Assembly (NCBI GenBank): GCA_020025575.1
Contig: JAHHRW010000007.1
Span: 1-64,000 of the forward strand
From: Oscillospiraceae bacterium
GTDB taxonomy: Bacteria; Bacillota; Clostridia; Oscillospirales; Oscillospiraceae
DNA length: 64,000 bases
Direction: 5' to 3'
Shown: one piece after another, positions 34,955-43,219 of the stretch
How positions within the stretch are numbered: the first letter of the stretch is position 1
Layout of the letters: each line of letters starts with the position of its first letter
Position numbers and translations under genes: made by a program
Notes under the pieces: model-generated
Seen by the model: the letters and a program-made list of their open reading frames with translations, nothing else
Database searches by the model: none
Told to the model about the DNA's origin: nothing

Positions 34955-35644
34955 TTATGGAATAACTGTTACGGGCTTAAAATTCACGTAATCCGCCGCC
35001 ACCAGTCGATATTCTACACCGCCCCAAAGGCCCTCCATGGCAAGTTTATGACTGTCACCATGCAGATGACCATAAAAGCAATGACGCACTTCGTTTTTTT
35101 CCAGCAGTTCAATAATCTCTTTGCATTCATACCCACGGTATTTGGGCGGATAATGCAGAAATACCATTTTTTCTTTATCCCCCGCTGCTTTCAGTGACGT
35201 TTCCAAACGAATCAATTCTCGCTTAAATACCTTTGTATCATGCTGACCGCTGCGTTCCTCTTCAAAAAACCAGCCTCTGGTGCCACAGATGGCCCAGTTT
35301 TCATATTCATAGCAGTTATTATTCAGAATAAACTGATTAGAGAATTCGTTCTCCTGACAGAACTTGTAAAACTTGGCGGCCGTTGACCACCAGTAGTCGT
35401 GGTTTCCCTTCAGAATGATCTTCCGACCGGGAATCTCATTGATCCACGCAAAGTCTGCCCTTGCAGGCTCAAGACCTAACGCCCAGCTCAAATCTCCGCA
35501 CAAAACCGTCGTATCCTCTGGTTTGATCTGTTTCATTCCCTCTTTCAGCTTATCCATATACCCAATCCAGGCGCCCCCAAAAATATCCATTGGCTTTGGT
35601 GCACCCAGACACAAATGTAAATCCCCGATTGCGTATAGTGCCAT
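34955..35644 (-). CDS. Metallophosphoesterase
   Basis: 229 aa cytoplasmic hydrolase of the calcineurin-like fold. Metal-binding motifs in order are IGDLHLCL, LCGDLSWAL, LKGNHDYWW, FLHYPPKY and GHLHGDSH. The substrate is unknown. The ATG at 35644 has AAGGAG upstream; a longer frame overlaps the preceding gene. It is the last gene of the rplS-to-phosphoesterase cluster, 10 bp after the threonine-synthase-like gene. Confidence 0.88.
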   Translation of the reverse strand: MALYAIGDLHLCLGAPKPMDIFGGAWIGYMDKLKEGMKQIKPEDTTVLCGDLSWALGLEPARADFAWINEIPGRKIILKGNHDYWWSTAAKFYKFCQENEFSNQFILNNNCYEYENWAICGTRGWFFEEERSGQHDTKVFKRELIRLETSLKAAGDKEKMVFLHYPPKYRGYECKEIIELLEKNEVRHCFYGHLHGDSHKLAMEGLWGGVEYRLVAADYVNFKPVTVIP

Positions 35645-35654
35645 ACAAGACTCC

Positions 35655-36695
35655 TTACATTTTTTTGATCCGATCACGAAGATCGGCAACAGATATTCCC
35701 ATGGCCTTCGCTACCACATCCTTGCAATGCAGAGGGCTCCACTGGCTAATCATCAATGCAGCGCCATTTTCTCCTGTCATGGCACGATAGTCCATAAGCC
35801 CCGAATAGGTCAGCGCACTGTATGGGCATAGCACGTATCCGGTAGAGCTGTATACATTTGGGATGATATCCAACAGTCTCTTTTCCCCCACCACAGATGC
35901 ATACATCCCCTGTTTCAGGACGGGATATCCAGTTGGATTGATTTCATACAGACCACCCCGATCACAGGCAGAGGCAAACTCTATCGCTGCATCCTCACCC
36001 AGTGTTTCGTAAAGCAGCCATTCAAATCCTTCTGGCACAGAAACATCACACTTGGGTGTATTGGTCATAATAAGCGGCGAATCAACCTTCATCTGACCGC
36101 GCTGCAGCAAATCCCATACACTTCCATTGTCGTTGCAGCAGCAGATAATTGCGCCAATTGGCAACCCCATCTTTCTTGCGTACCATGCTGCCATAGGTGC
36201 AATAAAGTCCCCACTTAAAACCACAACATCCTGTTTTCGTTTCAAGTCTGCCTCTGTTTTGTAGGGAAGTTCCGTAAACATTGCAAATATCATGGCAATA
36301 TTCACCGCAACCTTTGCCCATAATGTGGGTTCCTTTGCGCTCTTGTCTACACAAACATGCTCTGCCAGAATGCGCACCGTCCTGGAAAAGTCCCCTTCCG
36401 CATTTCTCCATAGCTCTCCCACCGTAATCCGGTGGTTGATTTCCTGCATTCTGAAAATTTCTTTTCCTGCAAGAAATTCAACATCCCTTCCGGTCATCGC
36501 AGAGCCAAACAGGACATTCAATACCTTTGCAATTACATCATTGGATGGCAGTTGCAGAAACTTTATAATCTCCTGCGCAGAACCTTGCGGAATATGAACC
36601 GGAACGAATAAGCCCCCGTCATCCGCTCGATTCTGGCAAAGGGCTCTCTGCGCAGTGTACGTATCCTGCTTATTTCTCGTTGATGTGTACAGCAC
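35655..36695 (-). CDS. Threonine synthase-like protein (short)
   Basis: 346 aa, much shorter than ThrC (about 470-500). The N-terminus MLYTSTRN...ADDGGLFVP matches the ThrC start. EPTLWAKVAVN aligns with the PLP-lysine segment PTLAFKD, keeping the Lys but not the Asp. VVLSGDFIAPMAAWYARKMGLPIGAIICCCNDN matches in pattern the SGNFG...A..AKKMGLPI...N.N region (split here into two motifs of that order). I infer a related PLP enzyme or a degenerate paralogue. Start codon GTG with GGGAG 9 nt upstream; it overlaps the dipeptidase gene by 26 nt. Confidence 0.75.
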   Translation of the reverse strand: MLYTSTRNKQDTYTAQRALCQNRADDGGLFVPVHIPQGSAQEIIKFLQLPSNDVIAKVLNVLFGSAMTGRDVEFLAGKEIFRMQEINHRITVGELWRNAEGDFSRTVRILAEHVCVDKSAKEPTLWAKVAVNIAMIFAMFTELPYKTEADLKRKQDVVVLSGDFIAPMAAWYARKMGLPIGAIICCCNDNGSVWDLLQRGQMKVDSPLIMTNTPKCDVSVPEGFEWLLYETLGEDAAIEFASACDRGGLYEINPTGYPVLKQGMYASVVGEKRLLDIIPNVYSSTGYVLCPYSALTYSGLMDYRAMTGENGAALMISQWSPLHCKDVVAKAMGISVADLRDRIKKM

Positions 36696-37641
36696 GGTTC
36701 ATCACTCCCATAGCATTGTTCCAATAAAGATTATATAGTGTCTTTTCATCCAGACCACGCGCCAATAGTCGGTCAGACAGCGTATTATAGCTCTCAATCC
36801 CGGTAAATCCTACCGACAATTCCTCACAGCCATCCAAATCTCCACCCAGAGAAATGTGTTCTGCGCTAGTATCCAAATCCAGAAAGTGGAAAATATGATC
36901 GCACACAGCATCTAAATCCGCCCGTTCTTTGCTGACAAATTCTGTGTATAGATTGATTCCCACAGTGCCTCCGGTCTGGCAGATTGCACGGTACATATCA
37001 TCCGTCAGGTTTCGGGAAACATTACAGACACTTCGGCTGTTTGAATGGGTTGCCACAATCGGGGCTTGCGTTATATTCATGATATCCCAAAACCCCTCAT
37101 CGCTGACATGACTCACATCCACCAAAATTCCCAAGCGCTGACATTCCTGAACGTACACTTTTCCCAGATCTGTCAGCCCTCCACCGGTCACATGGGAACC
37201 AACAAGCACATTCTGCTCATTCCATCCCAGTGTGGAGATTCTAAATCCCTGGCGATAAAGTTCCTCCAGCCGACCGGGATCAAAGCCAATTCCGGCAGGC
37301 CCTTCCAGCGTCAAAATTGCAGACATTTTCCCCTGCTGCGCATTGGCCTGAACCGCAGATGCGGACCCGGCAGGCAGGATTAAATCCTTGTTGTCCGCCA
37401 GCTCTTTTAATAGATTTTTAAGTGCCGACTCGAAGACTTCCTCCACGGGCCGATGGTACACCTCAGCAAAGGATGGGCTCGTAAATAGGGCAAAGCACTG
37501 GGCGTAACCACCCAGCATCCCGGCGCGTTCCAAATCGATATGGCAGCCGTTTCTTCTCAAACGGCTCATGTTGGCTTTATCTCCGTCGGCATATAATTCC
37601 AGTGCCGTATCACAGTGGAAATCAAATACAGGCATTCTCAT
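36670..37641 (-). CDS. Membrane dipeptidase-type metallopeptidase (M19)
   Basis: 323 aa. Zinc dipeptidase of the renal dipeptidase family. Motifs are FDFHCDT at the N-terminus, TLEGPAGIG with the bridging Glu, VDVSHVSDEGFWD, ATHSNSR and GGDLDGCE. It has no signal peptide, so it is probably cytoplasmic. GGAGG is 10 nt upstream of the ATG, and the start overlaps the yraN stop (ATGA). Confidence 0.9.
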   Translation of the reverse strand: MRMPVFDFHCDTALELYADGDKANMSRLRRNGCHIDLERAGMLGGYAQCFALFTSPSFAEVYHRPVEEVFESALKNLLKELADNKDLILPAGSASAVQANAQQGKMSAILTLEGPAGIGFDPGRLEELYRQGFRISTLGWNEQNVLVGSHVTGGGLTDLGKVYVQECQRLGILVDVSHVSDEGFWDIMNITQAPIVATHSNSRSVCNVSRNLTDDMYRAICQTGGTVGINLYTEFVSKERADLDAVCDHIFHFLDLDTSAEHISLGGDLDGCEELSVGFTGIESYNTLSDRLLARGLDEKTLYNLYWNNAMGVMNRAVHINEK

Positions 37642-38003
37642 GAAAATGCATCCTCCAAATGAAAAATCTCAGGTTTGGCAGTATTTATCCCCTCTGGGGC
37701 GTAAATTTCTATCACATCAAATCTGGGCTGTAAATTCGTAGGATGCTGGGACAGATAGATTTCAGCAGTAACACGAATCCGATCTTGCTTTTTTGCATGA
37801 ACAAATTCCCTTGCTTGGGCAAAATCTGCATTTTTACGCAGTTTCACCTCTACAATTGCCAGATATTTTCGATTCTTTGCAATAATATCAATCTCTCCAA
37901 ACCGGCTCCGGTATCCACACGCTACAATCTGATAGTGCTTTTTGCGCAGGTACTCCGCCGCAAGTGCCTCACCCCAGGCTCCGGTCAGATTATTTCCTCC
38001 CAT
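37638..38003 (-). CDS. YraN/UPF0102 family nuclease-fold protein
   Basis: 121 aa, the family's usual length. The restriction-endonuclease-like core is GEALAAEYLRKKHYQI, GEIDIIAKN and IVEVKLR. The biochemical role is not established; a Holliday-junction-resolvase-like fold is known. It overlaps rnhB by 14 nt, a common neighbour in Firmicutes. Confidence 0.9.
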   Translation of the reverse strand: MGGNNLTGAWGEALAAEYLRKKHYQIVACGYRSRFGEIDIIAKNRKYLAIVEVKLRKNADFAQAREFVHAKKQDRIRVTAEIYLSQHPTNLQPRFDVIEIYAPEGINTAKPEIFHLEDAFS

Positions 38004-38595
38004 AGAACTTCTTCAGGAAAGTTCTGCGGTGTGCAGGACACATGCCATACTCCGTCAATGCTGCATAGTGCCTTTTGGTGCCATAGCCCTTATGTACTTC
38101 AAAGCCGTACTCTGGGTATTCCTGGGCTAATTTCTCCATGTACTCGTCACGGGTCACCTTTGCAAGGATAGATGCTGCCGCAATGTTCGCACTTCGGCTG
38201 TCACCTTTCACAACAGTCATGACTTCCATACCAAAATCCGTTTCCCGGTTGCCGTCAATCAGCGCAAAATCAGCCTTTCCGTCCAGCTGTGCAATGGCAC
38301 GTTTCATTGCAAGGAAGGTTGCCTGAAGAATATTGATCTCGTCAATTTCCTGTTCAGATGCAAATGCGATACCGTATGCGATTGCCTGTTCCTTAATAAT
38401 TGGGTACAGTTCCCGACGCTTTTTGTCCGTAAGCTTTTTGCTGTCATTCAGGCCCGGAATTTCCAAATGCTCCGGCAGAATCACCGCAGCGGCACACACC
38501 GGGCCTGCCAAGGGGCCTCGTCCCGCTTCGTCCACGCCGCAGATAACTCCAACACCCTTTTCTTTCAGGGTGTCTTCAATTTCCCAAAGACTCAT
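37990..38595 (-). CDS. rnhB: Ribonuclease HII
   Basis: 201 aa. It removes ribonucleotides from DNA-RNA hybrids. Motifs are GVDEAGRGPLAGP (catalytic Asp-Glu), LNDSKKLT, ALIDGNRE and SANIAAASILAKVTRDEYM. I chose the ATG at 38595 with GAGG 8 nt upstream; a 38-residue extension would overlap rbgA and is unlike the family. It follows rbgA by 10 bp. Confidence 0.95.
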   Translation of the reverse strand: MSLWEIEDTLKEKGVGVICGVDEAGRGPLAGPVCAAAVILPEHLEIPGLNDSKKLTDKKRRELYPIIKEQAIAYGIAFASEQEIDEINILQATFLAMKRAIAQLDGKADFALIDGNRETDFGMEVMTVVKGDSRSANIAAASILAKVTRDEYMEKLAQEYPEYGFEVHKGYGTKRHYAALTEYGMCPAHRRTFLKKFYGRK

Positions 38596-38605
38596 ATCCT
38601 GCACC

Positions 38606-39475
38606 TCATTCTTCCTCTTTCGGCGGCATCTCCAGGGTGAATTTACCCAGTTTGCCGCTGCGGTATTCATCCACCAGTACCTTTGCCATACGCTCGGTAT
38701 TGATTTCACCGCGAGCCATCAGGAAACCGCGTTTCTTACCTGCAGCCTCCAACAGCTCATATCCTGTTGCATCCTCCGGCATATCAATGCCATAGCGCTC
38801 CTTTACTGCATCTGGATAGTGTTTCCACAGCAGCTGCATCAGGAATACCGCCAACTCCTCTACATCCAAAATCTGTTCCTTAACCGCACCGGTATAAGCA
38901 AGTTTCATGCCCACTTCCGGATCGTCGAACTTCGGCCACAGAATACCGGGGGTATCCAACAGCAGCAATCCATTGTCTACTGTCACCCATTGCTTGCCAC
39001 GGGTAACACCGGGACGATTTTCTGCTTTTGCGCCCTTTCTTCCAGAAATCTGGTTAATCAGCGTGGATTTCCCCACATTGGGGATGCCCACCACCATAAC
39101 ACGAACAGGCTTATTCATTCCCTTCGCCGCATTTCTCTGGATTTTCTCCGCCAGAATGGAACGCACCGCGGGTGTGAACCCCGAAATTCCCTTCCGACTC
39201 TTACAATCCGTAGGTACCGCTGCCATACCCTTACTCTTAAAATAGTTCACCCAAGCCTTGGTTGCTTGAGGGTCTGCCAAATCCATGCGATTGAGCACAA
39301 TGATTCTGGGCTTATTGCCACAGATACTATCAATATCTGGGTTGCGGCTGGCCACAGGGATACGAGCATCTACAATCTCACAAACCGCATCCACAAGCTT
39401 CAGATCCGCCTCCATCTGGCGGCGGGTCTTGGTCATGTGCCCTGGATACCATTGAATATTCATATTTTCAGCCAT
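38606..39475 (-). CDS. rbgA: Ribosome biogenesis GTPase RbgA/YlqF
   Basis: 289 aa. Circularly permuted GTPase for late 50S assembly. The G4 motif (NRMDLAD) comes before G1 (GIPNVGKSTLIN) and G3 (DTPG). The N-terminus has IQWYPGHMTK, typical of YlqF, and a C-terminal helical domain follows. The ATG overlaps the lepB stop (TAATG), with AGGAGG 8 nt upstream. Confidence 0.96.
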   Translation of the reverse strand: MAENMNIQWYPGHMTKTRRQMEADLKLVDAVCEIVDARIPVASRNPDIDSICGNKPRIIVLNRMDLADPQATKAWVNYFKSKGMAAVPTDCKSRKGISGFTPAVRSILAEKIQRNAAKGMNKPVRVMVVGIPNVGKSTLINQISGRKGAKAENRPGVTRGKQWVTVDNGLLLLDTPGILWPKFDDPEVGMKLAYTGAVKEQILDVEELAVFLMQLLWKHYPDAVKERYGIDMPEDATGYELLEAAGKKRGFLMARGEINTERMAKVLVDEYRSGKLGKFTLEMPPKEEE

Positions 39476-40095
39476 TATCTCAGGCCTCCTATTCTGCTAA
39501 AGTCCCGGGAAACCCCATATTCCCGCTCTCCCGTTCCCGGGAGCATCAAAAGCACTGCTTTGCCCAGAATCTCACGCTCATCGACCTGTCCAATCAGCGG
39601 GTCCCGGCTGTCCCTGGAACCATTACGGTTATCACCCATCAAAAGGACACATCCTTCCTCAACAACCAATGGAAAGTCGGTTCCTTCGTCCAATGTTGTC
39701 TTGGTATGGGTATAGGGTTCATCCAAAGCAACTCCGTCCACATAGACGATTCCCTCTTTAAAATCCACATCAACCGTCTGGCCTTCCGTTGCAATCACCC
39801 GTTTCACAATGGGTTCTCCATCATTGAACCGGTCCATAGATGCAACCACAATATCTCCATACTGCAAATCTCCACACAGAGGGTGATTTACAAGCAGCAG
39901 ATAATCTCCATCTACCAAGGTATCAAACATAGACGATCCGGAAACGACCACCATACGAACGAAAAAAGTGAAGACAAGCAATACAATTGCCAAAATATAT
40001 ACAACATCGTGCAGATAATCAAGCAGTACACTAGATGCACCCCCGCCATCTCCATCTGATGCATGATTCTTACGATTAGAACGAAATACTCCCAA
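39475..40095 (-). CDS. lepB: Signal peptidase I
   Basis: 206 aa membrane serine protease that cleaves signal peptides outside the membrane. One N-terminal TM helix (VVYILAIVLLVFTFF) precedes catalytic Ser in SGSSMFDTL, Lys in VKRVIATEGQ and the box GDNRNGSRDSR. I chose TTG at 40095 because AGGAGG lies 6 nt upstream; the earlier in-frame ATG has no such site and would extend into the rplS terminator. Confidence 0.93.
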   Translation of the reverse strand: MGVFRSNRKNHASDGDGGGASSVLLDYLHDVVYILAIVLLVFTFFVRMVVVSGSSMFDTLVDGDYLLLVNHPLCGDLQYGDIVVASMDRFNDGEPIVKRVIATEGQTVDVDFKEGIVYVDGVALDEPYTHTKTTLDEGTDFPLVVEEGCVLLMGDNRNGSRDSRDPLIGQVDEREILGKAVLLMLPGTGEREYGVSRDFSRIGGLR

Positions 40096-40167
40096 ATTGA
40101 TCCTCCTACAGGGGACGATACCCCCAAATAGTGATAGTATATTCATTATACACAAATTTGGGTAATA

Positions 40168-40196
40168 AAAAAAGAGGGATAGACCCTCTTTTTTTA
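40168..40196 (-). terminator. Terminator after rplS
   Basis: AAAAAGAGGG/CCCTCTTTTT stem with T-run. The lepB-onward genes must be reached by read-through or an internal promoter. Confidence 0.8.
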
Positions 40197-40208
40197 TTAA
40201 ATTTACGA

Positions 40209-40550
40209 TTAGATTCTTTCCTTGACCTTAGCAGCCTTACCAAAACGCTCACGCAGGTAATACAGCTTTGCACGGCGAACCTTGCCCTTACGGACAGTCT
40301 CAACGCAGGCCACACGGGGAGAATGCACGGGGAAGACCTTTTCACAACCAACGCCGTAGGAAACACGACGAACGGTGATGGTCTCGCCGATGCCACCATG
40401 CTTACGAGCAATGATGGTACCCTCGAACACCTGGATTCTCTCACGAGAACCTTCCTTGATGCGAACATGAACGCGAACGGTGTCACCAACGCGCATTTCG
40501 GGCAGCTCAGTCTTCATGTACTGACTGCTCAGAGCCTTAACTAAATCCAT
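40209..40550 (-). CDS. rplS: 50S ribosomal protein L19
   Basis: 113 aa, full length. L19 sits at the 30S-50S interface. Recognised by FRVGDTVRVHV-type N-terminal pattern (here MRVGDTVRVHVRIKEG), RIQVFEGTIIARK, SYGVGCEKVFPVHSP and the basic tail YYLRERFGKAAK. GGAGG precedes the ATG. It is led by a structured leader. Confidence 0.98.
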   Translation of the reverse strand: MDLVKALSSQYMKTELPEMRVGDTVRVHVRIKEGSRERIQVFEGTIIARKHGGIGETITVRRVSYGVGCEKVFPVHSPRVACVETVRKGKVRRAKLYYLRERFGKAAKVKERI

Positions 40551-40558
40551 ATCTTTGT

Positions 40559-40677
40559 CCTCCTTAAGATTAGGCGTTCGTGCAGCGTTTCATCCGGCGA
40601 TATGGTTCCCGGCGCTGTAGAGGACACACCTTGTTTTCAGACTGAACCAGTCTATCATATTTTTTTCTATTTTTCAA
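40559..40677 (-). promoter_or_regulatory. rplS promoter and structured leader (L19-leader candidate)
   Basis: TTGAAA (40672-40677), 17-bp spacer and a weak TAGACT. The leader folds as CAGCG/CGCTG (40583-40587 with 40613-40617) enclosing CCGG/CCGG. Autoregulatory L19 leaders are known upstream of rplS in Firmicutes. I match it by position and fold, not by consensus. Confidence 0.45.
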
Positions 40678-40706
40678 GTGTTTTTTTATTTTTTCCTTTT
40701 TATGCC

Positions 40707-40745
40707 GAAAAAAGGCACCCAATCATGATGATTGGGTGCCTTTTG
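40707..40745 (-). terminator. Terminator of the SipL-like gene
   Basis: GGCACCCAATCAT/ATGATTGGGTGCC stem with flanking A and T runs, immediately past the stop codon. Confidence 0.85.
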
Positions 40746-40746
40746 G

Positions 40747-42243
40747 CTAAATAACCGGAATCAGCAGTAAGCGATCTGCATCCGGGTCTGTTTCCAGCTT
40801 ATTCATTTTACGGATTGCACCTACTGTGGAACCGCAGCTCTTAGCCAAATCCCAGAGGCTTTGATCCGTGCTCTTGGCTCGAATAATTACAGAGGGCCGC
40901 TCAGGATCAGGTTGCCGCTCCTCACCCAGTGTAACAGAATGTACCATATTTACAGACTGATTGCAAAGAGACTGCAAATCCAATGCAATCTGCGTTTCAA
41001 ATCGCCAATTCTGGCCCGTCTTGCGGCAAGTCGGTGTCCCCTTCACCCAGGAAAAACAAATGGTATCGCAGGATGTTTTCCAGTCCTTGGATGTTTCCGC
41101 TTTCACATTTCTTCCTACAAGCGTACCGTCTTCGTTTTGAATCAGGGTTTGAAAACAACATCCTCCAGACACCGTATCAACCCCCGGTTGTCTGATTACA
41201 CTGACAGCATCCGGAAGGACCCCCACATCGATGACCGTACCATTGGGTGCATCAAGATCTGCGCTGCATGTTTGTTCCTCCAAAATCTGCTGAGCCCACA
41301 CCGGCAGCTGCAGTGGTTCATATTCAAGTTCAACATCTCTGCAGGGACTGTATGCATCCTCCAGAACTTTCAAAATGGTTGCAGCATTGATGACATACTG
41401 ACTCACAATGCCGCATTTTACATGGATGCTGCCCTCCGGTTGCGGTTCTACTTCCAAACTGGTGATGCACAACAAATTGGAGATTTCTGCATCTGATTCA
41501 TATTCTCCATCCAGTTCTACATATTGCGCAAAGGGAATTTCAAAATCCTGACTACAGAATTTATGACTTTCATCCATATATAATAGGTGCAGATTGCTTA
41601 CACCGCGGAAAACCGCTTTGCTCCCCATGACCTTTTGATCCAATAGTTCCGGCTCCATGTGGAAATATACCAGATCTGATACTGGCGGCATTCCCGCCGG
41701 CAGGTTCACATCTTCGTCCAGCAAAAATGTTTTTTCGCCGCTCTCTCTGGTCATGATCAGCGGATATGTCTTCTCCAGTCGCTCCACATCCTCAGGCATT
41801 TCCCCTGATTCGTAGATATCTGCCGATTCCGGAGACAGGATTTGCACCATTACGCCGATCCCTGCCCGCAGTATCATTTTTCGCCCGGACACATTTCTGG
41901 CGTCTACGCTCCGCAGCACACATTCCAGCCGAATGACGCCGTCTTCCCCGTTATCCTGAAAGTCCACATTTGTTTTCCACGGAATCCAGCTTTCAAATTT
42001 CTGGACGGGGCCATCGTCTTCCGGCGCATATAGCACCCAAACCATAACGCCACCGTTGATTCCAGCCCCATTGGATTTCCAATCTTTTCCCCGCAAGACC
42101 ACCTGCCCCCAGCAGGCAATAATCCGGCCAATATCCGGCATGGAATCCGGCAGCTTTGCCTCCTGCGTTTGCTCCACATTAACCAGGTCATAGCGTTTCT
42201 GCCGATAGTAGCGGCATACCTTTTTTTCAAATGGCAGTTCCAA
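40747..42243 (-). CDS. SPOCS (DUF3794) and LysM protein, SipL-like
   Basis: 498 aa. Two or more SPOCS/DUF3794 repeats (N-terminal AKLPDSMPDIGRIIACWGQV and a later block around CITSLEVEPQPEGSIHVKCGI) are followed by a C-terminal LysM domain (STDQSLWDLAKSCGSTVGAI). This is the layout of Clostridioides difficile SipL, which binds SpoIVA during spore coat assembly. No signal peptide is seen, as expected for a mother-cell protein. I prefer TTG at 42243 (AAGGAG 8 nt upstream); the GTG at 42252 lies inside that site. Confidence 0.8.
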   Translation of the reverse strand: MELPFEKKVCRYYRQKRYDLVNVEQTQEAKLPDSMPDIGRIIACWGQVVLRGKDWKSNGAGINGGVMVWVLYAPEDDGPVQKFESWIPWKTNVDFQDNGEDGVIRLECVLRSVDARNVSGRKMILRAGIGVMVQILSPESADIYESGEMPEDVERLEKTYPLIMTRESGEKTFLLDEDVNLPAGMPPVSDLVYFHMEPELLDQKVMGSKAVFRGVSNLHLLYMDESHKFCSQDFEIPFAQYVELDGEYESDAEISNLLCITSLEVEPQPEGSIHVKCGIVSQYVINAATILKVLEDAYSPCRDVELEYEPLQLPVWAQQILEEQTCSADLDAPNGTVIDVGVLPDAVSVIRQPGVDTVSGGCCFQTLIQNEDGTLVGRNVKAETSKDWKTSCDTICFSWVKGTPTCRKTGQNWRFETQIALDLQSLCNQSVNMVHSVTLGEERQPDPERPSVIIRAKSTDQSLWDLAKSCGSTVGAIRKMNKLETDPDADRLLLIPVI

Positions 42244-42301
42244 TTGCTTCACTCCTTCTATTAGAATAGTAAAGCATATTCACATGCCCAGCGAAATATA
42301 C

Positions 42302-42454
42302 CTAGCAATTCCCTTTCAGAAACGCCAAACCAATGGCAATCGACACCGCAGCAAGGCACAATTTCACAAACACAGTGTTAATCAACAAACTGACAATCAG
42401 GCCACATCCGAAGGCGATCAGCGCCGCCGCCAAAACCATATATTTTCGACACAT
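42302..42454 (-). CDS. Small two-helix membrane peptide
   Basis: 50 aa: a short basic start (MCRKYM), helix LAAALIAFGCGLIVSLLI, a brief turn, then helix VKLCLAAVSIAIGLAFL. GGGAGG lies 9 nt before the ATG. It directly follows livF, and its ribosome binding site sits in the 3' arm of the livF terminator. It is possibly the last gene of the liv operon. I recognise no family. Confidence 0.6.
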   Translation of the reverse strand: MCRKYMVLAAALIAFGCGLIVSLLINTVFVKLCLAAVSIAIGLAFLKGNC

Positions 42455-42455
42455 A

Positions 42456-42494
42456 TAAAAACGCCTCCCTATCACAATGTATGCAGGGAGACGT
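42456..42494 (-). terminator. livF terminator carrying the next gene's ribosome binding site
   Basis: RNA ACGUCUCCCU pairs with AGGGAGGCGU (one G-U) and runs into UUUUUAU. The GGGAGG of the 3' arm is also the binding site for the 50-codon gene. Confidence 0.75.
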
Positions 42495-42505
42495 TATTTT
42501 GTACC

Positions 42506-43207
42506 TTAACCTCCGAGATATGCTTTCCTGACCTGGTCGCTGCTGCGCAGTTCCTCTCCGGTACCGCATAGTGTTACCTTTCCGGTTTCCAGAACATACG
42601 CCCGATCTGCAATAGAAAGCGCCTTGCTGGCATTCTGCTCAACCAACAGAACGGTCTTTCCTGCTTTATGCAGGGACTGGATAATCTCAAAAATCTGGTC
42701 AATCATAATTGGCGCCAGGCCCATAGATGGTTCGTCCAGCATCAAAAGCTTTGGATTGGACATTAAGGCCCTTCCCATTGCAAGCATCTGCTGCTCACCA
42801 CCGGACAACGTGCCCGCCACTTGCCTGCGGCGTTCTTTCAATCTGGGAAACAGCTCAAATACCATTTCCAAATCCGCTTTATTCAGACTTTTATGGATGT
42901 ACGCCCCCATCTCCAGATTTTCCTGAACACTCATTTGCTGAAACACATGTCTTCCTTCCGGAACATGGGCAAGGCCATAGCGCACCAACTTATGCGCATC
43001 GGTATGGGTAATATCCTGATCCATAAATGTCACTTTTCCGCTGCGCGGATGCATAAGCCCAGATACGGTCTTTAGAATCGTACTCTTGCCAGCGCCATTT
43101 GCGCCAATTAACGTCACAATTTCACCCGCATTTACTTCAAAGGAAACACCCTTGATGGCATGAATTGCGCCATAATAGACCTGCAAATCTTCTACTTTCA
43201 GCATCAT
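42506..43207 (-). CDS. livF: Branched-chain amino acid ABC transporter ATPase LivF
   Basis: 233 aa. Walker A GANGAGKST, signature LSGGEQQMLAMGRAL, Walker B LLMLDEPSMGL and an LLVEQN switch region where LivF has Gln/Asn after Glu. With LivG it powers Leu/Ile/Val import. Start MMLKVEDLQVYYGAIHAIKG is typical. It is 12 bp after livG. Confidence 0.95.
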   Translation of the reverse strand: MMLKVEDLQVYYGAIHAIKGVSFEVNAGEIVTLIGANGAGKSTILKTVSGLMHPRSGKVTFMDQDITHTDAHKLVRYGLAHVPEGRHVFQQMSVQENLEMGAYIHKSLNKADLEMVFELFPRLKERRRQVAGTLSGGEQQMLAMGRALMSNPKLLMLDEPSMGLAPIMIDQIFEIIQSLHKAGKTVLLVEQNASKALSIADRAYVLETGKVTLCGTGEELRSSDQVRKAYLGG

Positions 43208-43219
43208 TTCCGCCCCCTT

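Noticed and set aside
38333..39715. Open frame of 460 codons antisense to rbgA and rnhB
   Set aside because: It spans several real genes with full motif sets on the minus strand and has no recognisable protein features.
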